DNA of 5,645 bases, from assembly GCA_025450555.1 (NCBI GenBank), contig JANWHF010000034.1, positions 1 through 5,645 of the forward strand, written 5' to 3'. The notes beneath the pieces are model-generated. The model had not been told where the DNA came from. It ran no database searches and saw only the letters and a program-made list of their open reading frames with translations. The stretch's first letter is position 1. Every line of letters starts with the position of its first letter. The DNA is from Tepidisphaeraceae bacterium. Its GTDB lineage: Bacteria > Planctomycetota > Phycisphaerae > Tepidisphaerales > Tepidisphaeraceae. Shown in pieces: positions 1-5,645 of this stretch. Made by a program: the position numbers and the translations under genes.

Positions 1-110
1 CTTGATTCCAGAAGCTCGACAAATTGATGTGCAGCGCGTCGAACGGCCTGCTTGCGGTGCTTGGGTCGAGCATCCAACGAATCGACAACTTTTTGAGAGC
101 GACTGCTCAC
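1..110 (-). CDS. Unrecognised protein, N-terminal 36 codons (runs off left edge)
   Basis: A minus-strand reading frame starts at a GTG (bases 110-108) and stays open to the window edge, giving 36 codons. The start is chosen because a strong Shine-Dalgarno GGAGG (118-122) lies seven bases upstream. The only nearby ATG, just before the GGAGG and in another frame, reaches a stop after six codons. The visible peptide begins (M)SSRSQKVVDSLDARPKHRKQ and continues as a basic, probably helical stretch with a run of Arg and Ala, ending near FVELLES. It has no signal peptide or membrane segment, so a cytoplasmic protein is likely. I do not recognise the family and assign no function. The gene is transcribed away from the outer-membrane barrel gene to its right, so the 439 bases between them are a divergent promoter region. 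Confidence rests on the ribosome binding site, the upstream promoter-like pair and the open frame; the fragment is short. Confidence 0.6.
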   Translation of the reverse strand, partial: MSSRSQKVVDSLDARPKHRKQAVRRAAHQFVELLES

Positions 111-117
111 GCGAAAT

Positions 118-122
118 CCTCC
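118..122 (-). promoter_or_regulatory. Shine-Dalgarno site setting the GTG start of the left-edge gene
   Basis: On the minus strand the bases read GGAGG, seven bases before the GTG at 110-108. This near-consensus site is the main reason to accept the GTG start and the gene itself. Confidence 0.6.
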
Positions 123-164
123 AACATAACGCACCCGGCCCGGCTGCCCCGCGATCGCTAACGA

Positions 165-193
165 CCTATAGGGCGCAATCGACGGCTGCTCAA
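165..193 (-). promoter_or_regulatory. Candidate sigma-70-type promoter of the left-edge gene
   Basis: Reading the minus strand, TTGAGC (188-193) is followed after exactly 17 bases by TATAGG (165-170). Each hexamer matches four of six consensus positions and the spacing is optimal. It would place the transcript start about 45-50 bases before the GTG at 110. Housekeeping promoters in planctomycete-like bacteria are poorly characterised, so this is a plausible match and not a proven site. Confidence 0.4.
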
Positions 194-319
194 AGCATTT
201 GCCGCCATCAAGCTGCCACTGAAAAGAGCGGCGTGACTAGGCCAATTACACCTTTGTAGTCCATTACAACTTATTGAAAACAACGCTACCGACGCCATTC
301 CGATGGTGATCCCACAACC

Positions 320-336
320 AGGGCCATTGCGGCCCT
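320..336. repeat. Short GC-rich hairpin in the divergent region
   Basis: AGGGCC (320-325) and GGCCCT (331-336) form a perfect 6-bp inverted repeat around the five-base loop ATTGC. It is followed by TTCCC, with no thymine tract, so it is a poor intrinsic terminator in either direction. It could be a protein-binding palindrome for the flanking divergent genes or a chance structure. Confidence 0.25.
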
Positions 337-537
337 TCCCGGCGTCCAGAGTTCACGGCTGGGAGTATAAACCGACGGGGCAAAACGGTAAACATTCAAT
401 CTGCTGACCTCGATAAAAAATCGTTACTCGATTCCACCACATATTTTCGGACCGTGTCGTGTAACGCCCGCGAGTTTTTCACGCCCGCCATTCCCTGCTA
501 TGGTGAAAGGTTTCAGTTGTTCCTGTCCCTATCAGAG

Positions 538-543
538 AAGGAG
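538..543 (+). promoter_or_regulatory. Shine-Dalgarno site setting the start of the barrel gene
   Basis: AAGGAG lies six bases before the ATG at 550. The reading frame is open further upstream, to an ATG-like start at 454, but that upstream part has no ribosome binding site and would bury the signal peptide. The site therefore fixes the start at 550. Confidence 0.75.
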
Positions 544-549
544 CCCTGC

Positions 550-1803
550 ATGAGCATCAGGCATTGTAGAACTGCCGCGCTGGCGATTGCCACCCTTTTG
601 ACATTTTCATTCCAAGCCCGCGCCGATGAGCCAGCCACCAACGCTTCGGCGATCCAGCCTCATGCGTCGGAATTGGCGCCGGGGACGGTTCCGAATGCTC
701 CCAATGCCGCCCGACAACCGCTGATGCTCATGTTGGATCGCACCGGGCTCGGCTCGTCGCTCGAAGCGGCTCGGATCAACATCTTCGGCCACATCGAAGG
801 CTCCTACACCTGGAACTTCGATAACCCGGCGCAGAATCTGAATCTCGGCCGCGAGTTTGATATCGAGCACAACAAGGGGCTGGTGAACCAGATCGATCTG
901 AATGTCGAACGGCAAGTCGATCTGACAAGCAAAACTTTCGATGTCGGAGGCCGCATCGAAATGCTGTACGGCACCGATGCCCGTTTCATCCACTCCAGCG
1001 GCATGTTTGACGACGATGATTTTTTCCACGGGCCTGAATATCAGTTCGATATTCCGCAGCTTTATGTCGATTTGGGGTTGCCGGTAGGAAATGGGCTACG
1101 CATCCGAGCCGGGAAATTCCTGTTCTTCAAACAGATTGATCCCAATTCGAGCGTCTTCTATTCGCACAGCTTCAGCTTCGGAAGCGCGCTGCCTTTTACA
1201 TTGACTGGAGTGACCGGCTATTACCCGATCAGCGACCAGCTCAACGTGGAGGCAGGCATTTCGCGCGGCTGGGGTCAGTCGCTCAAGGACAATAACGGCT
1301 CCCCCGATGCTCTGGGACGCGTGCGATACATAATTAACAATCGCACCGATATCACGCTTGCCGCGATCATCGGGCCCGAGCTCGATCACGATAATTCGCA
1401 TTACCGCTCGGTGTTCGACTTTACGTTTTATCACGCCTTGACGGATCAGTTCACGATCATGGCCGATGCGGTTTACGGGTATCAGGCCGAGCCCGCCGGG
1501 AAGACTGCCGCGATGTGGTACGGCGCCTCAGGCTATGCGGTCTACCAGCTCAGCGATTACCTGGCACTTGCCGGCCGCGTCGAGTGGTATCGTGATGAAG
1601 AAGGCTTCACCACGGCGCAGTCCCAGAACCTGTTCGAGGGAACGATCGGCCTGACGATCACGCCCTTCCCACACGATTCAGTCGGACGGAACCTGCGCAT
1701 CCGCCCCGAGCTCCGATACGATTATTCAACTCGCGCTTACTTCGACGCCTTTTCCCGTCACGATCAAACGACGGCGGCAATCGACGCCTATTTCGACTTC
1801 TAG
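550..1803 (+). CDS. Outer-membrane beta-barrel protein, BBP2/OmpL-like porin family
   Basis: The product (417 residues) is predicted to be an outer-membrane barrel, probably a diffusion channel of unknown substrate. Residues 1-25 form a classical Sec signal peptide: basic start, hydrophobic core from about 9 to 21, and ARA before the predicted cut after Ala25. A Pro/Ala/Asn-rich linker runs to about residue 74. From about 76 the sequence alternates polar and hydrophobic residues as in transmembrane strands. Early motifs GHIEGSYTWNF (80-90), GREFDI and GTDAR resemble the BBP2 family (outer-membrane barrel common in Planctomycetota, Verrucomicrobiota and Acidobacteriota). The C-terminus, RPELRYDYS followed later by a final YFDF, ends in phenylalanine as expected of the BAM-recognised last strand. 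An acidic patch, DDDD at 154-157, probably lies in a loop. The length is normal for the family and the gene looks intact. It converges on the glycosidase remnant, 61 bases away. Family confidence is good; substrate is unknown. Confidence 0.85.
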   Translation: MSIRHCRTAALAIATLLTFSFQARADEPATNASAIQPHASELAPGTVPNAPNAARQPLMLMLDRTGLGSSLEAARINIFGHIEGSYTWNFDNPAQNLNLGREFDIEHNKGLVNQIDLNVERQVDLTSKTFDVGGRIEMLYGTDARFIHSSGMFDDDDFFHGPEYQFDIPQLYVDLGLPVGNGLRIRAGKFLFFKQIDPNSSVFYSHSFSFGSALPFTLTGVTGYYPISDQLNVEAGISRGWGQSLKDNNGSPDALGRVRYIINNRTDITLAAIIGPELDHDNSHYRSVFDFTFYHALTDQFTIMADAVYGYQAEPAGKTAAMWYGASGYAVYQLSDYLALAGRVEWYRDEEGFTTAQSQNLFEGTIGLTITPFPHDSVGRNLRIRPELRYDYSTRAYFDAFSRHDQTTAAIDAYFDF

Positions 1804-1825
1804 ACCAGATTATTCAAGAGGAATT

Positions 1826-1856
1826 AACCGCAGATAAACGCAGATGATCTGCGGTT
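1826..1856. repeat. Inverted repeat of the ATCTGCGTTTATCTGCGGTT type between convergent genes
   Basis: AACCGCAGAT (1826-1835) and ATCTGCGGTT (1847-1856) are perfect 10-bp inverted arms around an 11-base spacer. The spacer itself repeats CGCAGAT (1839-1845) ten bases after the copy in the left arm (1829-1835), so one unit occurs three times, twice direct and once inverted. On the minus strand the core reads ATCTGCGTTTATCTGCGGTT, which from memory resembles a short dispersed repeat found between genes in many bacterial genomes. It lies just after the stop of the barrel gene and before the broken end of the glycosidase remnant. It could act as a bidirectional transcript end for these convergent genes, but no thymine tract follows, so it is not a standard intrinsic terminator. 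Confidence 0.6.
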
Positions 1857-1864
1857 GATATGAA

Positions 1865-2290
1865 TTAGCAGAAATCGGCCGCCTGCTGCTGGATGGCCTT
1901 GCCACCTGCGCGCTTTTCTCCACCGCCGGCAATGCAGATGGGAACGCGCTGCGCCGGCACTTGGTGATCCATGAAATCGAACCAGGCGCGGATGTTGTCG
2001 TTGATTCGGCCCGCGTCGTTGCCGACGCCATTCGTGTCGTCCATGATCAAGAAATCGATTCCGATGTCGCGAAACTGGGCGTAATCGTGGGCGATGATCG
2101 CTGGATCACCGGCGGTGTATAGGCCGATGGAGGGCAGGCGTGTGCAGTTGGCCCAATGGTGGAACTGATCGTCCTTCATCCACCAGGTCGAAATCCAAAG
2201 GCCTGCCTGAGGCCGTTTCTCCCGCGCCGTAGCGCAAGGCGCAAGATCGGCCAGTACGAGAATTGCCGCAATCAAGGTTATGTAACGCAT
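1865..2290 (-). pseudogene. 5' remnant of a secreted GH71/GH99-like glycosidase
   Basis: A minus-strand frame of 141 codons encodes a signal peptide (residues 1-22, hydrophobic core 4-17, cut after ATA) and then the beginning of a TIM-barrel-like glycosidase domain. Recognisable elements are GLWISTWW (30-37), PSIGLYTAGDP (53-63), GIDFLIMDDTNG (77-88) and PICIAGGGE. This order resembles the start of GH71/GH99-like (WbsX-like) proteins, which act on mannose-type glycans or are uncharacterised. Complete members are several hundred residues long; this one ends at QQQAADFC and TAA in mid-domain, so most of the barrel, including the usual catalytic acid region, is missing. The break lies eight bases from the inverted repeat at 1826-1856. 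The chosen ATG lacks a clear ribosome binding site. Whether a short secreted product is still made is unknown; the simplest reading is a gene cut by deletion or rearrangement at the repeat. The exact family is less certain than the truncation. Confidence 0.6.
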
Positions 2291-2407
2291 AACGGGCCGG
2301 CATCATATCGACCGCTTGGGGCAGCGTCCGCGCCTGGCGTTGAACTTTCTCATTTGAACGATTTCCAACATTTTCACGTTCCGCAACAGCATTCCAGCCG
2401 GTAGGTA

Positions 2408-4780
2408 ATGGATGTGATGGGGCGGTCCGAAGCCGTTAATCTCCGTATCAGTACCTCAATCAGAGGGACCTGCACCACATGCTTCCTTATAGTGCTGGCG
2501 GTTTTCTTATCCGCGATTACTCGGGCTGATTCGAATCAGGCTTACAACGGACCTGCCTGTGCCGCACCGCTGGATGATTTTTTTGCAAACCAGGTCTGGC
2601 CCAAAGTCGGTGCAAAGACATGCCTGGAGTGTCATAAGACGGGCGGCGATGCCGACGACAGCGACTTCATTCTGCTGGATCCGCAATTTGGCCAAAATGA
2701 TCAGCAACGAGATCAGGCGATGCGCCACAATCGCGACCAGTTCGTGCGCATGGCGCGGGCCAAGGAAGGCGATCAATCGCGCCTCCTGCTGAAAGTCATC
2801 GGAAAGCTCAAACACGGCGGCAAGCTTGTGCTCAAGCCCGATTCGCCGGGCTATGAGGTATTGGCGAAGTTTGTCATGCGTTTGTACGCCCCGACCGATT
2901 CGTCGGCGCGCGTTACATCTTCAGACAAAAACGAGCCGCCCTTCTTTGATGGCGTGGTGATGCTGGACAATCGGCAGTTGCTGCGCCGCGTGACGCTCTC
3001 GCTGGCCGGGCGATTGCCGACCGACCGGGAAATGAGCGCCGTCGAGAAAAATGGTGTGAAGGCGCTTCCGCCGTTGCTCGATTCCATCATGACCGAAGAT
3101 GCCTTCTATACGCGCCTGCGCGAGGCATTCAACGACGTCTTCCTCACCCGCGGCTTCGGCGATAATCCGGAAGATGCGCTGTCCTATGAATACTTCGAGA
3201 AGAGTCGGGGCTGGACCCAGAAATTTAATTTGAGCAGCATCGCCGACGCCAAGGCTCGGCAAAAAGCGCGATACAAGCTGCACGACAATTACCGCGATGC
3301 CGTGCTCGGCGAGCCGATGAAGCTCGTCGAGTACATCGTTCGCAACAACCGTCCGTTCAGCGAAATCGTGACAGCCGATTACATCATGGTGTCGCCCTAC
3401 TCCGCCCGGGGCTACGGCATCTACGATGAGGTGCGATCGCAATTCAAGAATCCTGACGATCCTTTTGAGTACATCCCGGTCAAGCTCAAAGCGCTCAAAG
3501 GCCGAAGCCGGCAGGCGGATGAAGATTCGGCAAGCGGCTACTATCCCAGTGCCGGGTTGCTCACGACATTTCAGTACCTTCGCCGATATCCGACCACCGA
3601 GACCAATCGCAATCGCCTTCGCTCGCGGATGTTTTATCTGCAATTCCTTGGCGTCGATGTGCTGGAGCTGGCGGCGCGCGTCTCCGATGCCGCGGCCGTC
3701 ACCGCGAAATTTAAGGTTCCCACGATGCAAGCAGCCGAGTGCGTCGTCTGCCATAAAACGGTCGATCCTGTCGCCGGGCTGTTTCAGGATTACTGGGATT
3801 TCAACGGTACCTATGGCCGACGAAAAGGCGGCTGGTTTACCGATATGTTTCCGCCGGGCTTTGAAGGCGAAAAGCTGCCGCCCGATCAGCGCTGGCGCGC
3901 TCTTCAATGGCTCGGTGAGCGGACGGTTAAAGATCCTCGCTTCGTGGTAGCGATGGTCGGGCATGCTTACTACCTGCTGACCGGTCGGAAGGTGCTGACT
4001 CCGCCGAAGGACATTGATGATCCGCTCTTTTCCGCGCGGCGACGTGCCTACCTGGAGCAGCACAAAGAGATTGAGACCATCGCCGATCGCTTTGCCAAGG
4101 ATCACTTCGATTTTAAAGGCGTCATCAAAGACTGGGTCCTGTCTGACTTTTATCGCGCCGATGGTTTGACGACTGCCATGGCCAACCCGAACCGGCGCGC
4201 CGAGTTGGACGATGTCGGCCTGGTTCGACTGCTCTCGCCCGAGCAGGTTGAGCGCAAGGTGGCTGCTGTTTTCGGTAAGCCCTGGGGTAAGCTCGATGAT
4301 CAGATGGCGATGCTCTATGGCGGAATCGATTCCAAGGAAGTAACCGAGCGCGCTACCGATCCCAGCGGCGCGATGGGCGCGATCGAGCGCATCTTGGCCA
4401 ATGATGTAGCCTGCCGAGAGACGGGCTTGGATTTCAGCCGTCCGCCCGTGGAAAGAAAACTGTTTGCCGATGTCGAACCCGACACGCTTCCCGGCTCATC
4501 GCCGCAGGCGGATGGAAAAATCCGCAAGACGATCGCGCATCTGCATCAGCGAATCCTGGGAAGATACGATGCTCTCGATTCGCCGGAAGTGAACCGGACG
4601 TACGAGCTGTTTGCTGGAATCGTTGCGGATGCCGCGCAGCGAAAGGGCATTGAGAAGGAGGACATCTGGAGTTGCCGGCAGGGGCTGGAGCATCCGGTGC
4701 CGGATCCTCATTACACGGTGCGCGCCTGGCGGGCGGTGGTAACCTACCTGCTTCGCCGGCCGGAGTTTCTTTACGAGTGA
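2408..4780 (+). CDS. Exported diheme c-type cytochrome protein, planctomycete PSCyt/DUF1549-DUF1588-like
   Basis: The product has 790 residues. Residues 1-40 are a long basic stretch plus a hydrophobic segment (26-37) ending in RA, read as a Sec signal or membrane anchor. A first haem c motif, CLECH (72-76), sits in a cytochrome-like segment followed by a Ser/Asp loop as in planctomycete cytochrome domains. Then come LRRVTLSLAGRLPT (192-205), the signature of the DUF1549 type, and DYIMVSPYSARGYGI (324-338) and GLLT (383-386), resembling DUF1592/DUF1588 proteins. A second haem motif, CVVCH (445-449), continues into KTVDPVAG, as at the DUF1588 haem site. The C-terminus ends in LLRRPEFLYE, like the FLYR ending of related domains. 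Cys669 and Cys756 are outside haem motifs. The start is uncertain: ATG 2408 has GGTAGG too close, while ATG 2417 has AGG at a better distance. Probable role: periplasmic electron transfer or oxidation, partner unknown. The DUF1501 gene follows after six bases. Confidence 0.85.
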   Translation: MDVMGRSEAVNLRISTSIRGTCTTCFLIVLAVFLSAITRADSNQAYNGPACAAPLDDFFANQVWPKVGAKTCLECHKTGGDADDSDFILLDPQFGQNDQQRDQAMRHNRDQFVRMARAKEGDQSRLLLKVIGKLKHGGKLVLKPDSPGYEVLAKFVMRLYAPTDSSARVTSSDKNEPPFFDGVVMLDNRQLLRRVTLSLAGRLPTDREMSAVEKNGVKALPPLLDSIMTEDAFYTRLREAFNDVFLTRGFGDNPEDALSYEYFEKSRGWTQKFNLSSIADAKARQKARYKLHDNYRDAVLGEPMKLVEYIVRNNRPFSEIVTADYIMVSPYSARGYGIYDEVRSQFKNPDDPFEYIPVKLKALKGRSRQADEDSASGYYPSAGLLTTFQYLRRYPTTETNRNRLRSRMFYLQFLGVDVLELAARVSDAAAVTAKFKVPTMQAAECVVCHKTVDPVAGLFQDYWDFNGTYGRRKGGWFTDMFPPGFEGEKLPPDQRWRALQWLGERTVKDPRFVVAMVGHAYYLLTGRKVLTPPKDIDDPLFSARRRAYLEQHKEIETIADRFAKDHFDFKGVIKDWVLSDFYRADGLTTAMANPNRRAELDDVGLVRLLSPEQVERKVAAVFGKPWGKLDDQMAMLYGGIDSKEVTERATDPSGAMGAIERILANDVACRETGLDFSRPPVERKLFADVEPDTLPGSSPQADGKIRKTIAHLHQRILGRYDALDSPEVNRTYELFAGIVADAAQRKGIEKEDIWSCRQGLEHPVPDPHYTVRAWRAVVTYLLRRPEFLYE

Positions 4781-4786
4781 GCCGTC

Positions 4787-5645
4787 ATGCGACGTGATTT
4801 TCTAAAACTCTGCGCGTTAGTTGGCCTCAGCTTCGTTTGGCCCGAGAACCTATCAGAGCTTTTAGGCGCGGAGGTCAAGGAGGAAGCTGCATACGAAGGG
4901 CCGTACTACGTCGTGTTCAACGCATCGGGCGGCTGGGACACCACCTATCTGATGGATCCCAAGGGAGTCAATGGAATCAATCGGCTCTACCAGCAGGGCG
5001 ATATTCAGACCCAAGGTCATCACACCTTCGCCCCGACCGCCAAAAATGCCAGGGGCGGAATGACCAACGAGGATTTCTACAAAGCCTTCGGCGACGAACT
5101 GCTCGTGCTCAACGGACTCGATTACTCGATCAACAACCACGCGCCCGGCCAGCGATACATGGCCACCGGAAAGCTCGACAGCCTGGCCTATCCGACTTTC
5201 GCGGCACTCGTGGCTGCGTGTCGCGGGCCGACCTGTCCGCTGTCGTTCCTGACCTTCGGCAATTATTCCGCCACTGGAAATATCGTGGCGATGTCGCGCG
5301 TGCCATACCTGCCTTCGCTTCAGCGCATCGCCAATGCCGACGCGATCGACGGAAATCTGCGAGCGCCTTACCACAGCGATTTTGCTCTCAAGCGCATCGA
5401 GCAGGCGCTGCGCGAGGAAAATCAGTCGCGGGAGATGCCTGAGGTCACCGCGGGCAAGTCGGAGTTTTGTCTGCCGCGCCAGGAACGTGCCGAAAACATG
5501 CTTTTCGCGGCACAGGTCAATTCCAAAGCCCTGCAGCGCATTACGCCGTATATTCCTAAATCGATTCCCAAAGAGCGTCTTTCGCAGCAGGCGGAAATCG
5601 CGCTGGCTTCCTTCAAAGCGGGCGTCTGCGTTTCAGCGAATCTCA
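4787..5645 (+). CDS. DUF1501 family protein with twin-arginine signal (3' end outside window)
   Basis: The frame begins at ATG 4787 and remains open to the right edge, giving 286 residues; the family is usually 400-500 long, so the C-terminal part is missing only because the window ends. The N-terminus MRRDFLKLCALVGLSFVW carries a twin-arginine motif (RRDFLK, 2-7) and a hydrophobic core, so Tat export of a folded protein is expected; no clear AxA cleavage site is seen. Family landmarks are the GGWDTT motif (48-53), an HAPGQRYMATGK segment with His118, and the following YPTFAALVAA. DUF1501 proteins belong to the alkaline phosphatase/sulfatase-like superfamily and their reaction is unknown; GGWD and the His are candidate metal-site residues by analogy. 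Cys145 and Cys150 could form a disulfide. Only six bases separate it from the cytochrome stop, with a weak GAG/GAG-like ribosome site inside that stop region, which suggests translational coupling and one transcript. Confidence 0.88.
   Translation, partial: MRRDFLKLCALVGLSFVWPENLSELLGAEVKEEAAYEGPYYVVFNASGGWDTTYLMDPKGVNGINRLYQQGDIQTQGHHTFAPTAKNARGGMTNEDFYKAFGDELLVLNGLDYSINNHAPGQRYMATGKLDSLAYPTFAALVAACRGPTCPLSFLTFGNYSATGNIVAMSRVPYLPSLQRIANADAIDGNLRAPYHSDFALKRIEQALREENQSREMPEVTAGKSEFCLPRQERAENMLFAAQVNSKALQRITPYIPKSIPKERLSQQAEIALASFKAGVCVSANL

Larger units (their letters stand above)
111..549. other. Divergent intergenic region without genes
   Basis: No convincing coding region is seen on either strand. 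The region separates the minus-strand gene at the left edge from the plus-strand barrel gene. It holds the minus-strand ribosome binding site and promoter candidate, a short GC-rich hairpin (320-336), and an AT-richer stretch (about 365-445) where the barrel promoter is expected. Two weak plus-strand -10-like boxes are visible: TATAAA at 366-371, with no matching -35, and GATAAA at 412-417, with TAAACA at 389-394 at 17-base spacing. Neither is strong enough to call. A plus-strand frame open from the left edge to 259 lies antisense to the left-edge gene and has no ribosome binding site or recognisable content. Confidence 0.55.

Noticed and set aside
2..259. Plus-strand open frame of 85 codons at the left edge
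   Set aside because: It has no ribosome binding site, no recognisable protein features, and lies antisense to the better supported minus-strand gene start and its promoter.
454..549. Longer start of the barrel gene, 32 codons upstream of 550
   Set aside because: There is no ribosome binding site at the upstream ATG-like start, and it would place the clear signal peptide inside the protein; AAGGAG six bases before 550 fixes the start.
1804..1864. Inverted repeat as a standard Rho-independent terminator
   Set aside because: The stem is AT/GC mixed with an 11-base loop and no thymine run on either side, so a repeat element is the safer call.
2340..2359. Two TTGAAC boxes 14 bases apart upstream of the cytochrome gene
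   Set aside because: Neither has a -10-like hexamer at 16-18 bases, and a repeat of six bases is easily due to chance; no promoter is called.
2156..2404. Plus-strand open frame of 82 codons across the start of the glycosidase remnant
   Set aside because: Its first half is antisense to the signal peptide and conserved start of the remnant, and it has no ribosome site or recognisable content.
2921..4105. Long minus-strand open frame (394 codons) inside the cytochrome gene
   Set aside because: It is antisense to a gene with clear family motifs, has no recognisable domain or ribosome site, and such frames are common opposite GC-rich genes.
4837..5442. Plus-strand open frame of 201 codons overlapping the DUF1501 gene
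   Set aside because: It is out of frame with the DUF1501 gene, whose Tat signal and GGWD motif are clear; the alternative translation is Arg/Gln-rich without family features.
1..5645. CRISPR arrays, tRNA or rRNA genes, transposase genes, phage genes
   Set aside because: No regularly spaced repeats, tRNA-like cloverleaf, rRNA sequence or recombinase motifs were seen on either strand.

Overview
The window looks like chromosomal DNA of a Gram-negative bacterium of the Planctomycetota/PVC type; other phyla rich in the same families, such as Acidobacteriota, cannot be excluded. This rests on a planctomycete-type (PSCyt/DUF1549-DUF1588-like) c-type cytochrome protein followed directly by a DUF1501 protein with a twin-arginine signal, plus a BBP2-type outer-membrane beta-barrel and a secreted GH71/GH99-like glycosidase fragment. 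All family names come from motif recognition by eye; no database search was possible.

Layout. Bases 1-110 hold the first 36 codons of an unrecognised minus-strand gene that starts at a GTG behind a strong ribosome binding site and runs off the left edge. A sigma-70-like promoter candidate lies 55-83 bases upstream of that GTG. Bases 111-549 carry no gene on either strand, apart from these signals and a small GC-rich hairpin. Bases 550-1803 (+) encode the complete outer-membrane beta-barrel, with signal peptide and a terminal phenylalanine. Bases 1826-1856 hold a perfect 10-bp inverted repeat that resembles a short dispersed repeat seen in many bacterial genomes. Bases 1865-2290 (-) are the 5' part of a secreted GH71/GH99-like gene that stops after 141 codons, eight bases from the repeat; it is best read as a truncated remnant.

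From 2408 to the right edge lies a two-gene plus-strand unit. The first gene (790 codons) is an exported protein with two CXXCH haem-binding motifs. Six bases later comes the DUF1501 gene, open to the right edge with 286 codons visible. Such cytochrome/DUF1501 pairs are a hallmark of planctomycete-like genomes and their biochemical role is unresolved. The tight spacing argues for co-transcription, and both products are expected outside the cytoplasm: the cytochrome through Sec with haem attached outside, the DUF1501 protein folded and exported by Tat. The barrel and the glycosidase remnant are convergent neighbours with no demonstrated link to the pair.
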